Assembly (NCBI GenBank): GCA_949317995.1
Contig: OX439038.1
Coordinates: 35,097,113 to 35,161,112 of the forward strand
DNA: 64,000 nt
Reading direction: 5' to 3'
From: Acholoe squamosa
Taxonomy: Eukaryota; Annelida; Polychaeta; Phyllodocida; Polynoidae
Both the position numbers and the translations under genes were made by a program. The notes beneath the pieces were generated by a model, which worked only from the letters and a program-made list of their open reading frames with translations, did not search any database and was not told where the DNA came from. Shown in pieces: positions 21,732 to 30,469 of this stretch (position 1 is the stretch's first letter; every line of letters begins with the position of its first letter).

Positions 21732-22592
21732 TAGGTATGCCAGCATTGGGGCTGATATAAGCCTGGACTGCATCATGGAAAACTGTGCCAGGCTTGGAAG
21801 GTTTGTGCAGGGACAGGTCTCAGTGATCAGCTTATAACCAAGGGAAATATTGGAGGGTTTATTAAACTGCCTGAGAATTTGTACCCCAAGTAAACAAAAT
21901 TTCCTTCGATTTAGTGTTTGATCTTTTTCACAACTCTAATTAGTTAATTAATTGTCACCTTAATTAGGTCAATGTAATCAATACCCCCTGATCAAATACA
22001 TGAAGGAATATAGGTAGTCATTCAAAAACATATAGAAGAGGTAGTATATGGTCTTAGCATCATCTCTGCCAAATATGAAGAAAATCTATCGTTGAGCACA
22101 TAGTTTTCTAGGATCAGCAGAAATTTGTAATTGATAATTTCTGCCCAAATTAAGGGATTTTACTAACTTTTTATCTTTAAAAATTGATATTTCCACTTCT
22201 GTTGGTCAGAATGACCTGGGATAAACTGCATTGTGATCGCAAAGTTCCAGGCTTTCAGGGGATGTAAGCTTTTTCATGATACAGCAAGTTTAAAAATCAG
22301 ACTAAAATCATGGAAAGGTCACACATGTTCCTTCTTTGTACAGTTTAAAATGATGACGAAAAAAATGCCCACTTTCGATCATGAAAACCACTATAAGTTC
22401 CTCAATTTTCACTTTAAATGAAAAATTCCAAAAGCATATTATTACTAACATGTGTCTCTAAAGGCTGTGCTAAAAGCTAATCGATCAGACAGCTTTTCAA
22501 TTTTTAGTGGCATACCTACACCTAGGTCAGGTACAGGGACGGCAACACGAGGGCCATTAGTGATTTGGATGCGCGAACATATTTTACGCCTC
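21732..22592. other. Left flank of the Polinton; no gene seen
   Basis: AT-rich sequence without a convincing coding frame or repeat ends. The small plus-strand frames at 22233-22421 and 22452-22790 have no recognisable features; the latter runs into the terminal repeat. Confidence 0.5.
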
Positions 22593-22598
22593 CCCCTC
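22593..22598. repeat. Target-site duplication, left (CCCCTC)
   Basis: CCCCTC directly precedes the AGTAGT terminus; the same hexamer directly follows the other terminus at 58724-58729. Six-base duplications are the hallmark of Polinton integrase. Confidence 0.95.
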
Positions 22599-23411
22599 AG
22601 TAGTATATATATAGGTCTTCTTTGGATATTTCTAAAAAAAATATCCAAAGAAGACCTATATTTTTTGAATATCCAGAAAATACCTATTATTTTGGATATT
22701 AGGATTATTTTTGGAAATAGTAATCATATCATAAATTTTAAATACAAAAGAGAGGTCAAGTGGTTCTCATGTCACACGGTTCTTAGCTGAGCTTTCGGTA
22801 CAGAGGAATGAACTAAGTGCACCAAGGATTGAAGGAGGATTGAAGGATTGAAGGAGGATTGAAGGAGGATAGAAGAATTGAAGGAGGATTGTGGAACACG
22901 TTCAATTCCAGATCAGTGCTCTAAGGAACGGTGAGCGTTACTGAAACAGGAGGACCATTATGTATGGTTGCTTCTACCAACTGATGGGAGCATACACGCT
23001 TCAACCAACAGTGGGAGCATCACCTAACAATGAGAGTATCAGCCGTTCTAAGTTGATAAGGTCGCACGAATAGTCGTGATTTTGTTCACACTGAAGCTAG
23101 TACTTGGAGCTACAGGCGTGGAGGTTTGTGACATGAGGGCCGGACCTCTCCAATTAACCCCAGACATTGCGTTCCTTTTATACTCCACCTCAGCAGTGAA
23201 ATCATAAATGTGGTGTTACACCTTTAAGTCTATGAACAAATAGACATTCAGTTTAAGAGGATATAGATTTTTTTCAACAGTTTGAGTGATTTAGGGACAG
23301 AGTTTTTTCTCCTTTATTTTTTTGTTATGTTTCATTGATATCAGCAAAGAACATTTCCTGAGTTATTAGAGGAATTTACAGCGTTAGTTTACAATTGAAA
23401 CGATAGATTTT
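22599..23411. repeat. Left terminal inverted repeat (813 bp)
   Basis: It matches the complement of 57826-58723 from the terminus to a gatagatttt word at 23402-23411. It contains the terminal hairpin (22610-22660), a GGATTGAAGGA minisatellite (about 22826-22890) and, on the outward-facing strand, a TATAAAAGG box (23174-23182). It is 85 bp shorter than the right copy, mainly from fewer minisatellite and 34-bp repeat units. Confidence 0.92.
22610..22660. other. Terminal hairpin, left (21-bp perfect stem)
   Basis: tataggtcttctttggatat(t) at 22610-22630 is the exact complement of 22640-22660, leaving a 9-nt loop. The stem starts 11 nt inside the terminus. The same structure is at 58662-58712. Confidence 0.85.
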
Positions 23412-23614
23412 CATTTTCATTGGATTTAAAGCAATTCTTGTATTACGATGATAAATAAAATATGTGATGTACAGATCATTTGACACTTTGATTGAAGTAT
23501 TATGCTGTCTATAAGTGAAAATAAAAATGAAGTGAAACAAGTTGTTTGGATATAATACATTTTATTATAATAATGTAATAGAACAGAGTTAAGTATTATT
23601 ATAAAATCATATCA

Positions 23615-24085
23615 TTAGAACATATGTGTTTCTTTACGCCACTGTTCATATATTTTGCTGTGTCTTAATTGGAAACATATTTTCGAATAAGGAGTATCTT
23701 TGAGTTTGTTAGATTCTTTTAATGTAATATTATATATTTTTTCCAACACAAGTTGTGCAATCGGATCTCCACAATTTATTTTATATTCTTTTTCACCAAA
23801 ATTTAAAAAAAGGATATGAATTTGTCCTCTGTAATCATTGTCTATGATTCCTGCCTTAACATTTGTATACTTAAACCTATGCCCACTTAATGGTGCTATA
23901 CGTGCATAATACCCAGTAGGGACAGCAACTTTGATGCCTGTTTCAATTAAACATTTTTCTTTGGCTGGAATTATATAACTGAAAGCACTATATAAATTAA
24001 ATCCTACAGCGTTAGTTTTTTCTTTGCTTAGAGGAAATGTATTGGAATCATATCTAGTATATCCTAAAACAGGTTTGTTTCCCAT
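23615..24085 (-). CDS. Degenerate dUTPase-like protein
   Basis: 156 aa, trimeric dUTPase fold. Motif 3 (IIDNDYRG) and motif 4 (GDPIAQLVLEKI) are well kept. Motif 1 reads GFNLYSA, with Asn where the catalytic-site Asp is usual. Motif 2 reads PLSGH instead of P-K/R-SGLA, and the glycine-rich motif 5 is not recognisable in the C-terminus. A normal dUTPase hydrolyses dUTP to dUMP and keeps uracil out of DNA. With these changes this copy is probably inactive or has a binding or regulatory role. It is a diverged paralogue of the intact dUTPase at 25709-26320 and is the gene nearest the left terminal repeat. It starts with MGNK, like the unrelated gene at 24832-25428. Confidence 0.8.
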   Translation of the reverse strand: MGNKPVLGYTRYDSNTFPLSKEKTNAVGFNLYSAFSYIIPAKEKCLIETGIKVAVPTGYYARIAPLSGHRFKYTNVKAGIIDNDYRGQIHILFLNFGEKEYKINCGDPIAQLVLEKIYNITLKESNKLKDTPYSKICFQLRHSKIYEQWRKETHMF

Positions 24086-24195
24086 TTTTTTTATTGACTG
24101 TACTTTAAGACTATTAAGAAGCGTGCATTCACAGAGACATTTATATCATTCAGAGACATTAAGAAGTGTGTTTTACCTTTAGGATTCTGTTTTTC

Positions 24196-24732
24196 TTATT
24201 CTTCTTCTAAAATGTACAGTATATCAAGATAGTCAAAAAGTTCTTTGTCTTGAATGTCTTCCATCGCAGTATTCAGTTTATCTAACTGATTTAGTTTTAA
24301 CATGAAGTGGCTTTCAATGTTCTTTGATGCGAACAGTAACGTATCCCAGTTTAATTTGGTGACGGTGAAACCTTCTATTTCAATTTTAGAGTTCATGTTA
24401 ACGTTCGAACTAAACAGATGTTTTATTTGATCCATTTTAGATGAGAGTTCGGTCCATTCTTCTTCGAAAATTTCGATCTTTTGTTCTTTTACATCCAAGT
24501 ATACGAGTGTGTTGTCTTCGTGCGGCACGTCATTGTACATAACAACTAAATCGAGATTGTAGGAAATGTTATAACATCCTCGCAAACACGTTTTCACTTC
24601 ACCTTGATCCGTGTAACTATGTGCTCGCACTGTGAAATTGGTTTCATACCGATGATGACTTTCTTCTGAACTTGTTTCATCTTCTGAGGTTGATGATTCA
24701 ATGTTATTCATTATAGTTTCGTTGTCAGCCAT
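24196..24732 (-). CDS. Unknown acidic protein
   Basis: 178 aa. The first 30 residues are Ser/Glu/Asp-rich and look disordered. The middle (about 30-120) has alternating hydrophobic strands (YNLDLVVMYNDV, TLVYLDVKEQKIEIF), suggesting a beta-rich domain. The end is helical and acidic (LFDYLDILYILEEE). I recognise no family. GC content is visibly higher than in the AT-rich neighbours, which may point to a different origin. It lies in the left accessory block with the dUTPases. Confidence 0.55.
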   Translation of the reverse strand: MADNETIMNNIESSTSEDETSSEESHHRYETNFTVRAHSYTDQGEVKTCLRGCYNISYNLDLVVMYNDVPHEDNTLVYLDVKEQKIEIFEEEWTELSSKMDQIKHLFSSNVNMNSKIEIEGFTVTKLNWDTLLFASKNIESHFMLKLNQLDKLNTAMEDIQDKELFDYLDILYILEEE

Positions 24733-24831
24733 TTTTTTGACGCAATGAATTATGTTGCTACGTTATGTTGTCATAGCTACACTTAGTAACGAGTGTTTAC
24801 TCGATTTGTAGCGCATACCTTAGCAACCGTG

Positions 24832-25428
24832 TTACACAGAGAGTGGATACCAAAGACGATCTAAATCATAAATTTCTGCTGGTATTGATTCATTTATATG
24901 TCTCCAGCCGGGAAAATAAAGAATTAAGTCATCATTTATGAACAGAGTGGCAGAGAATGAGTTACATATGTGTTCTAGTATACTTTGAAATTGACTTCTG
25001 AAAGTGATTGTTTGATCTAAAAATAGTATATTCGCAGATTTCAATGACTGGATAAAATTTTTATATTCTTTAGACTTAAGTACTGTAGTAGTTTCATTGA
25101 TACGACTATTTCCATGGAATATTATTGAAATCTTGCTGTATCTTGAATTATCTCGGGTTTGCCATTTAACTCCAAAGTGATCTGTGTAATACATGACATT
25201 GATTAATTTTTTTAAGTTTTTTATTACTTCATTTAAAAGTGAAGAAGTTTGAACTTCATCGTTTTTCCATTTATTTAAAAAAAGTTCTGCTATTTCATTT
25301 TTTAAAATAAAAGTAATTATTTTAGTGTTTTCATATGGAAAAATATTATTTCGAGGTGAATGATCATTGTAATCAGAATCTTGTAAAATATAAAGCAAGC
25401 ATTCATCTACTTTTGCTTTGTTGCCCAT
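24832..25428 (-). CDS. Unknown protein
   Basis: 198 aa with an ATG start and a normal globular composition: helical first half (KNEIAELFLNKW, LLNEVIKNLKKLINVMYY) and a more beta-rich second half (KISIIFHGNS, ATLFINDDLILYFPGW). No motif I recognise. The MGNK start is shared with the degenerate dUTPase downstream; the match does not extend further. No transmembrane segment. Confidence 0.55.
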   Translation of the reverse strand: MGNKAKVDECLLYILQDSDYNDHSPRNNIFPYENTKIITFILKNEIAELFLNKWKNDEVQTSSLLNEVIKNLKKLINVMYYTDHFGVKWQTRDNSRYSKISIIFHGNSRINETTTVLKSKEYKNFIQSLKSANILFLDQTITFRSQFQSILEHICNSFSATLFINDDLILYFPGWRHINESIPAEIYDLDRLWYPLSV

Positions 25429-25708
25429 TATGTTTTTTTTGGTTGTATGATTTTTTAGTTTATCATAGAGATTGTGTGATTTTTTAGTTTATCCCAAGGA
25501 TATTTTGTTTGTTATATTGTATGCATAAAAAACATAACTCGATTTTATTTAATTTTTTTATTAGGGATAATTTCACATCGAGAGATGGAGGGCATTTCAT
25601 TGATTTTATTAATGGTTTATATGATGTTGATTTTTTTTTATTTTTAATGCTTTTTCATCATAGGCTTGTTCTTTAACTGCATCGACTCGTTTTTTCTTTT
25701 GCTGATTC

Positions 25709-26320
25709 TTAATTTGATTTTTCTTCATAGGCTTGTTCTTCAACTGCATCAAAGAATTGTTCTTCATCTGCAGCCTCTTCATTGACAGGGTTTTCTCTTG
25801 ATGGTTCTTCATCCATTTTTTCAACTGGTTTTTCTTCAGTTTCATTAGTTGTTTTTTCTTTCCCTGATCCGAATCCTCTTTTGTTTCTTTCAGTTACATT
25901 AAGAACAGATACTTCTTCAAGGTGAGGGATGCAAATTCTTTCTATGATGATTTGAGCTATTTGATCTCCATGTTTTATTTCAAAGTTTTTATTACCAAAA
26001 TTGAACAGTAGGACGGCAACAGTGCCTCTATAGTCTCCATCTATTACTCCTGCACCAACATCAATAAAATGATGAACTGCAAGACCTGATTTAGGTGCTA
26101 TGCGACCATAGCATCCTGGAGGTATAGCAAGCGTTAAATCAGTTTTCACCAACATTCTTTCTTTAGCAGGAATAATATAATCATAAGCACTGTATAAATC
26201 AAATCCTGCAGATTCTTTAGTTGATCTTGTTGGTTCAATCGCTCTTTCTGTATTTTTTATATAATATATCACAGGTTTACTTATAGGATTTATATCAGGC
26301 GTGGTAACAGGAGTTGCCAT
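25709..26320 (-). CDS. dut: dUTPase with acidic C-terminal extension
   Basis: 203 aa. All five motifs of the trimeric dUTPase are present: AGFDLYSA (about 38-45), PKSGLA (about 77-82), VIDGDYRG (about 95-102), GDQIAQIIIERI (about 121-132) and a C-terminal RGFGSG (about 152-157). It should convert dUTP to dUMP and pyrophosphate, lowering uracil incorporation during element replication in non-dividing cells. A Glu-rich tail of about 45 residues follows motif 5, with a short repeated segment (AVxEQAYxEK). The DNA beyond the stop holds a second copy of the same repeat (about 25640-25700), so the tail has changed by local duplication. The paralogue at 23615-24085 has lost key residues. Confidence 0.93.
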   Translation of the reverse strand: MATPVTTPDINPISKPVIYYIKNTERAIEPTRSTKESAGFDLYSAYDYIIPAKERMLVKTDLTLAIPPGCYGRIAPKSGLAVHHFIDVGAGVIDGDYRGTVAVLLFNFGNKNFEIKHGDQIAQIIIERICIPHLEEVSVLNVTERNKRGFGSGKEKTTNETEEKPVEKMDEEPSRENPVNEEAADEEQFFDAVEEQAYEEKSN

Positions 26321-27320
26321 TTTTGTTGATATTGATATATAAAGATATCAGTAATAATATGAAGTTATAACTAATATCAGTAATAATATGAAGTTATAAC
26401 TATACTAAGTACTTATGACTTGTTTAATGACTTGTTATGATATAGTTATCTAAGCTTATTTCAGCGATATTTAAAGCGATAATACAATATAATGTTATAA
26501 CTATAGTATGTATAATACTAAGTACTTATGATTATTGCTATACTACTTGTTATATGATATATAGTTATTTAGTTCTCAGCTTATCACAACTATATTAAAA
26601 GCAGTTATAAACAGATAACAATATTATGTTATGATAATAGTAAGTTGTTACAATTGTTATATCACTAGTTATGATATATAGTTATTTAAGATCATCATAA
26701 GCAATCTTATGATTAGATGACAATGTGATAAAAAATTATAACTATATCAAGTTATTACAATCTTAGCTTATCACAACTATATTAAAAGCAGTTATAAACA
26801 GATAACAAAACAGATAACAATATTATGTTATGATAATAGTAAGTTGTTACAATTGTTATATCACTAGTTATGATATATAGTTATTTAAGATCATCATAAG
26901 CAATCTTATGATTAGATGACAATGTGATAAAAAATTATAACTATATCAAGTTATTACAATCTTAGCTTATCACAACTATATTAAAAGCAGTTATAAACAG
27001 ATAACAATATTATATTATGATAATAGTAAGTTGTTACAACTGTTATATCACTAGTTATGATATACAGTTATCTAAGGTTATCATAAAGATATTTTAAGCA
27101 ATCTTATGATTAGATGACAATATGATAAAAAATTATAACTATGACAGTTGTTACTATTGTTGCTGTATTATTTATTATAATATTTAGTTATTTAAGCTTA
27201 TCACAAGATATTTAAAGCAATCTTATAATCAGATAACATGATAATATATTATAACTAATAAATTGTTATGACTAACTGTATTGTAGTTATTAAAGCTTAT
27301 CACAAAGATATTTTAACATT
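26321..27320. repeat. AT-rich non-coding block with 187-bp tandem repeats
   Basis: From about 26578 a unit starting agcttatcacaactatatta repeats at 26578, 26765 and 26964, then fades by about 27300. The second copy has an extra 12-nt acagataac duplication. No coding frame. It separates the dUTPase from the Death-domain gene and is by far the largest gap in the left and core block. Confidence 0.8.
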
Positions 27321-27941
27321 TTAATTAAAGCCTGCTTGTTCACTTCCTGTTCTTTTATCGAATTCATCGAAGATAATTTTCAAACCATCTTTTCTGTTCA
27401 TGTCAGACAGAGCTTTTATGAGATGGTGAGTTGCACTGTATTTAGATGTTTGCCACATTTTTAGCACTTGGAAGGCATATTGAGTTAAGTCACGTTCAGG
27501 TTCATAAGAAATATTTTTTATATCTTTATATGATATGTTTAAATAAATAGCGATATATTTCCAGTCTGATGGTATTTTTTCGCTCAATTTGCTCAAGAAA
27601 AGATATATAGCAGTGGAATCAGTATGGTAATTTTCCAATAATTTTTCGCCAAAATATTTTTGAGTGAATTCTATTAAGTCTCTTCTGCTAGTTTCCAGAA
27701 AACTTGTTTCTAGTTCCTCCCATCTCTTGTATGGAGGAACATTTCTCCACCATTTTTTTAACATTTCTAATGCCATTTCGCATGGTTTTTTAGACTTAAA
27801 AATATTTTCTAAACGGTGATCAGGTATGCCTAGATAAATACCTAGTTTCATCCAGTCTGTACCTAACAGTACAGATATTTGTTGTAAGACTTGATCAGAA
27901 TAACCTAAGTCTTGATTGAAATAATAGGATGGCAAAGGCAT
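27321..27941 (-). CDS. Tandem Death-domain protein
   Basis: 206 aa, which appears to be two six-helix Death domains and little else. Domain 1 (about 14-95) has the typical pattern: DWMKLGIYLGIP, then IFKSKKPCEMALEMLKKWW, then WEELETSFLETSRRDL. Domain 2 (about 108-192) repeats it: DWKYIAIYLNISYKDI, then YAFQVLKMWQ, then HLIKALSDMNRKDGL. Death domains assemble by self-association in apoptosis and innate immune signalling (FADD, MyD88, IRAK types). No kinase, protease or membrane part is attached, so the simplest inference is an adaptor mimic that blocks or redirects host death signalling. The call rests on sequence pattern alone. Coding is intact, with ATG at 27941. Confidence 0.8.
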   Translation of the reverse strand: MPLPSYYFNQDLGYSDQVLQQISVLLGTDWMKLGIYLGIPDHRLENIFKSKKPCEMALEMLKKWWRNVPPYKRWEELETSFLETSRRDLIEFTQKYFGEKLLENYHTDSTAIYLFLSKLSEKIPSDWKYIAIYLNISYKDIKNISYEPERDLTQYAFQVLKMWQTSKYSATHHLIKALSDMNRKDGLKIIFDEFDKRTGSEQAGFN

Positions 27942-27978
27942 TTTGAAGTTATATGTAATCAGATGTAAAGTTAAGATT

Positions 27979-28092
27979 GGTTATGTTAGCTGTATCACAA
28001 AGTAGTATCGGAAACTGGTTATGTTAGCTGTATCACAAAGTAGTATCGGAAACTGGTTATGTTAGCTGTATCACAAAGTAGTATCGGAAACA
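27979..28092. repeat. 38-bp tandem repeat, three copies
   Basis: Units starting ggttatgttagctgtatcac occur at 27979, 28017 and 28055, almost identical. They lie just upstream of the Death-domain gene (minus strand), a position suited to regulation. Confidence 0.85.
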
Positions 28093-28325
28093 AGTATACT
28101 ATGATGCAAAAACAGAAATAATATAATATGTATAAGGTTATATATGATATATAAAAAAGGACATAATATTACAATATGCATAAGTTCATATATGATACAG
28201 TAAGTAAAAAACAAATATATAGCCAGTAAAGATATCGTAAAACTTGTATATTTAATGTTTGTGATTTGTGTTTTTGTTTTTTTATTTACAGAATTTGTAA
28301 TAATATATTTTTTTATTTTAAGCAT
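28071..28325 (-). CDS. Possible small membrane protein
   Basis: 84 aa with an ATG start just after the preceding gene's stop. The central part is strongly hydrophobic (two probable membrane spans, about 28-48 and 50-75), flanked by a Lys/Asn-rich start. The last few codons run into the 38-bp repeat. It could equally be a chance frame in AT-rich DNA. Confidence 0.3.
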   Translation of the reverse strand: MLKIKKYIITNSVNKKTKTQITNIKYTSFTISLLAIYLFFTYCIIYELMHIVILCPFLYIIYNLIHIILFLFLHHSILVSDTTL

Positions 28326-28328
28326 TTT

Positions 28329-28970
28329 TTATTGCTGACTTAGAATACTTTTCCACGAAGCAAGATAAAAATTTACTTTTTCTCTGTCTTCGATAGTGTA
28401 TCTACTAAAGAAATTTGGATTAATGTTTAACATTTCATGAAAGGTAATTTCTCCGTTTAAAATATCATTCACAGTTATATTTTTAATTTTCAAATCTTTT
28501 TCTATATGACAGGCTATCATATCAAATACACTTTCAATTAAAGCATATTTTTCCATGTTTTTACCTGAATAGTATTCAGGGTGATGATCATTATTTTTAT
28601 AATGATGATCTAATGCATTTTCCCAAATTTTTTTGTCTTTTTCATCTTTAAGACCTTCAGTAGAAAAGAATTTTAAGGTATAACCTATAGCTTCTTTTAC
28701 TGATAATTTTGATAAATCATGCATATTTAATCGTTTTATAAGACATATTTTTTCTGCATAATTAAATACTGTTTCTCCTATAACGAAAAAGGCTGCAGAT
28801 ATTATTTGCCTATGCTTGAATACCTGTTTATAGTGTTCAAGGAGTATGTTTAAGAAAGCAGAATTGCATATAATTTTTTCTTTTTTAGCATTAACATATT
28901 TGATTGCTATTTCATCACTGATGTTCTTATTTTTTAAAAGATTTCTTATGCTGTATGTTTGAAAACTCAT
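28329..28970 (-). CDS. DUF5662-like HD-type protein
   Basis: 213 aa. The signature is an HDLSK motif at about residue 84 and HHYKNNDHHPEYY at about 122-134, spaced as in DUF5662, a family related to HD phosphohydrolases and known from phages and large DNA viruses. Those His/Asp residues are likely metal ligands, so a nucleotide phosphohydrolase role is plausible, but the substrate is unproven. With two dUTPases nearby, nucleotide-pool control is a reasonable inference. The rest is helical. ATG at 28970. Confidence 0.7.
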   Translation of the reverse strand: MSFQTYSIRNLLKNKNISDEIAIKYVNAKKEKIICNSAFLNILLEHYKQVFKHRQIISAAFFVIGETVFNYAEKICLIKRLNMHDLSKLSVKEAIGYTLKFFSTEGLKDEKDKKIWENALDHHYKNNDHHPEYYSGKNMEKYALIESVFDMIACHIEKDLKIKNITVNDILNGEITFHEMLNINPNFFSRYTIEDREKVNFYLASWKSILSQQ

Positions 28971-29000
28971 TTTGAATTATATAGCAGTGATTAAGTATAC

Positions 29001-29423
29001 CTAATCACATTCATGTTTTTCTTCATAAAACACTTCATCAGGTATACTTCTATATATGTTTAATAAACTCTCACGAGGGAGATCTACTATATCTATATCT
29101 TCAGCAGCTTCTTCATCCTTATCATTACTGTCTGATACTATAGTGTTTATGTAAATCGGACCTTTTCTTTTCCTGTATTCCCTCTCCATTTTAGCTATGC
29201 CATAGGCTTTTCTATGTGCTAACATACTCATGACTTCTTTTTCTGTCTCTTTTATTTTATAAGAGAGAGAAGAATTTTTTTCTTCTTCTTCTTTTATTTT
29301 GTTTTGATATTCAGTTTTCTCTTTTTCTAACGAGCAAATGTATGAGTGTTGATGGTGACAAATTTTTTCTAGGATTTCATTACGTTCTTTTTCATAGTTT
29401 AATTGAATCTTTAAATAATCCAT
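29001..29423 (-). CDS. Coiled-coil protein, unknown
   Basis: 140 aa. A long Glu/Lys-rich helix at about residues 5-75 has heptad-like hydrophobic spacing (coiled coil), then a basic stretch (REYRKRKG) and an acidic C-terminal part ending in Cys-Asp. No family recognised. A TTATCTCA motif (TGAGATAA on the coding strand) lies about 75 nt upstream of the ATG. Confidence 0.6.
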   Translation of the reverse strand: MDYLKIQLNYEKERNEILEKICHHQHSYICSLEKEKTEYQNKIKEEEEKNSSLSYKIKETEKEVMSMLAHRKAYGIAKMEREYRKRKGPIYINTIVSDSNDKDEEAAEDIDIVDLPRESLLNIYRSIPDEVFYEEKHECD

Positions 29424-29471
29424 ATTTAAAATATAAGTTATTGTTTATAGGATCAGCGTGATATTTTTTGA

Positions 29472-29924
29472 TCAGTTGTAAGTTGGAGATGTGGTATTTA
29501 TCTCAGCGATTTTTCTTTGTTTAGGTATATGTATTACAACATATCTATTTTTAAGAGAGGAATTTATGGTTATTATATCAGTAAACTGATTTACTCTTGA
29601 GCTTTGGTTTGTTTGAGAATTATTTGAAACAGACTGTCCTAAGTAAGGATAGGACCAGCTTTTTCTCTCATTTATGTTTGTTATGTAACAAGTTAAAAAA
29701 CTTTGTGTTTTTTCTCTATTGCGAAAAATGTTGCCAGTTTCTGTACAACATAGGAATATTTCATCTCCTTTTTGTAAAGGAGAAGAATATTTTTTTTGTG
29801 TTTCATTATATATGATACCTGTTATAGCTAAGACAAACATAACTAAAATACTACTTGCTTGTATAGCTGGTAGTTTCTTTTTAGTTGCATTATTGATTTT
29901 ACTTAAAAGGTTTGATTCCGTCAT
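29472..29924 (-). CDS. Single-span membrane protein, unknown
   Basis: 150 aa with one hydrophobic segment at about residues 20-40 (ASSILVMFVLAITGII) after a short Lys-containing N-terminus. The rest (about 110 residues) is Ser/Thr/Asn-rich with two neighbouring Cys (FLCCTETG) and several N-x-S/T sites. A minor virion or membrane-penetration role is possible because it overlaps the protease stop by ATGA, but I recognise no family. Confidence 0.6.
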   Translation of the reverse strand: MTESNLLSKINNATKKKLPAIQASSILVMFVLAITGIIYNETQKKYSSPLQKGDEIFLCCTETGNIFRNREKTQSFLTCYITNINERKSWSYPYLGQSVSNNSQTNQSSRVNQFTDIITINSSLKNRYVVIHIPKQRKIAEINTTSPTYN

Positions 29925-30469
29925 TTCAATTTTTTAGATTTTAAAGTGTAATTGTTATTTAAGAAATCGTTTTTAGGTAAGCAGCTTTGACAAATTTGAT
30001 ATGGGAAATAAGCTTCTTTTATCACAGGTATTTTTTTCTTTTTGAAATGATTTATTACTTTATTATCGTTCCAGTCTGTATCAGTCGTGAAACTAAATAT
30101 TATATCTTGCATGGACATGTTGTTAGCTCTTTTCTCAAGATAATATAAACAATATTGTCCGCAAGTTGTAGAAAATAAACCTTGTATAGCATGAGTTGAA
30201 TATTTATATTTTTCAGGTAATGCTTTAAGAAAACTTTCACGAAGAGGTAGAAATCCATATGAATCAAAATATTCAGCTAAGTTATTAGGTTTTTCATAAT
30301 ATAAAGCTACCCAATGCTCACCAGGAGAATCACTGTTGTCAGTGTTAACTATGTAACTAGTAGGGTAATACGTCACTTCAGGTATGGTATCTGCTGAAAA
30401 CACTCCATATTCTCCTTTTTTTTCTTCTTTTATGAGATTTAGATAAAAATTTATTTCTTTTCCATTCAT
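29921..30469 (-). CDS. PRO: Adenain-type maturation cysteine protease
   Basis: 182 aa, with the fold and size of the adenovirus-type (C5) protease. The triad and oxyanion residues are visible: His52 in GEHWVALYYE, Asp69 in EYFDSYG, Gln96, and Cys103 in STTCGQYC. It should cleave capsid precursor proteins during virion maturation, as in adenoviruses and Polintons. Start and stop overlap the neighbours by ATGA (30466-30469 with the major capsid gene, 29921-29924 with the membrane protein), showing one compact transcription block. C-terminal residues (about 150-182) are Lys/Asn-rich and contain a C-x2-C pair. Confidence 0.92.
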   Translation of the reverse strand: MNGKEINFYLNLIKEEKKGEYGVFSADTIPEVTYYPTSYIVNTDNSDSPGEHWVALYYEKPNNLAEYFDSYGFLPLRESFLKALPEKYKYSTHAIQGLFSTTCGQYCLYYLEKRANNMSMQDIIFSFTTDTDWNDNKVINHFKKKKIPVIKEAYFPYQICQSCLPKNDFLNNNYTLKSKKLK

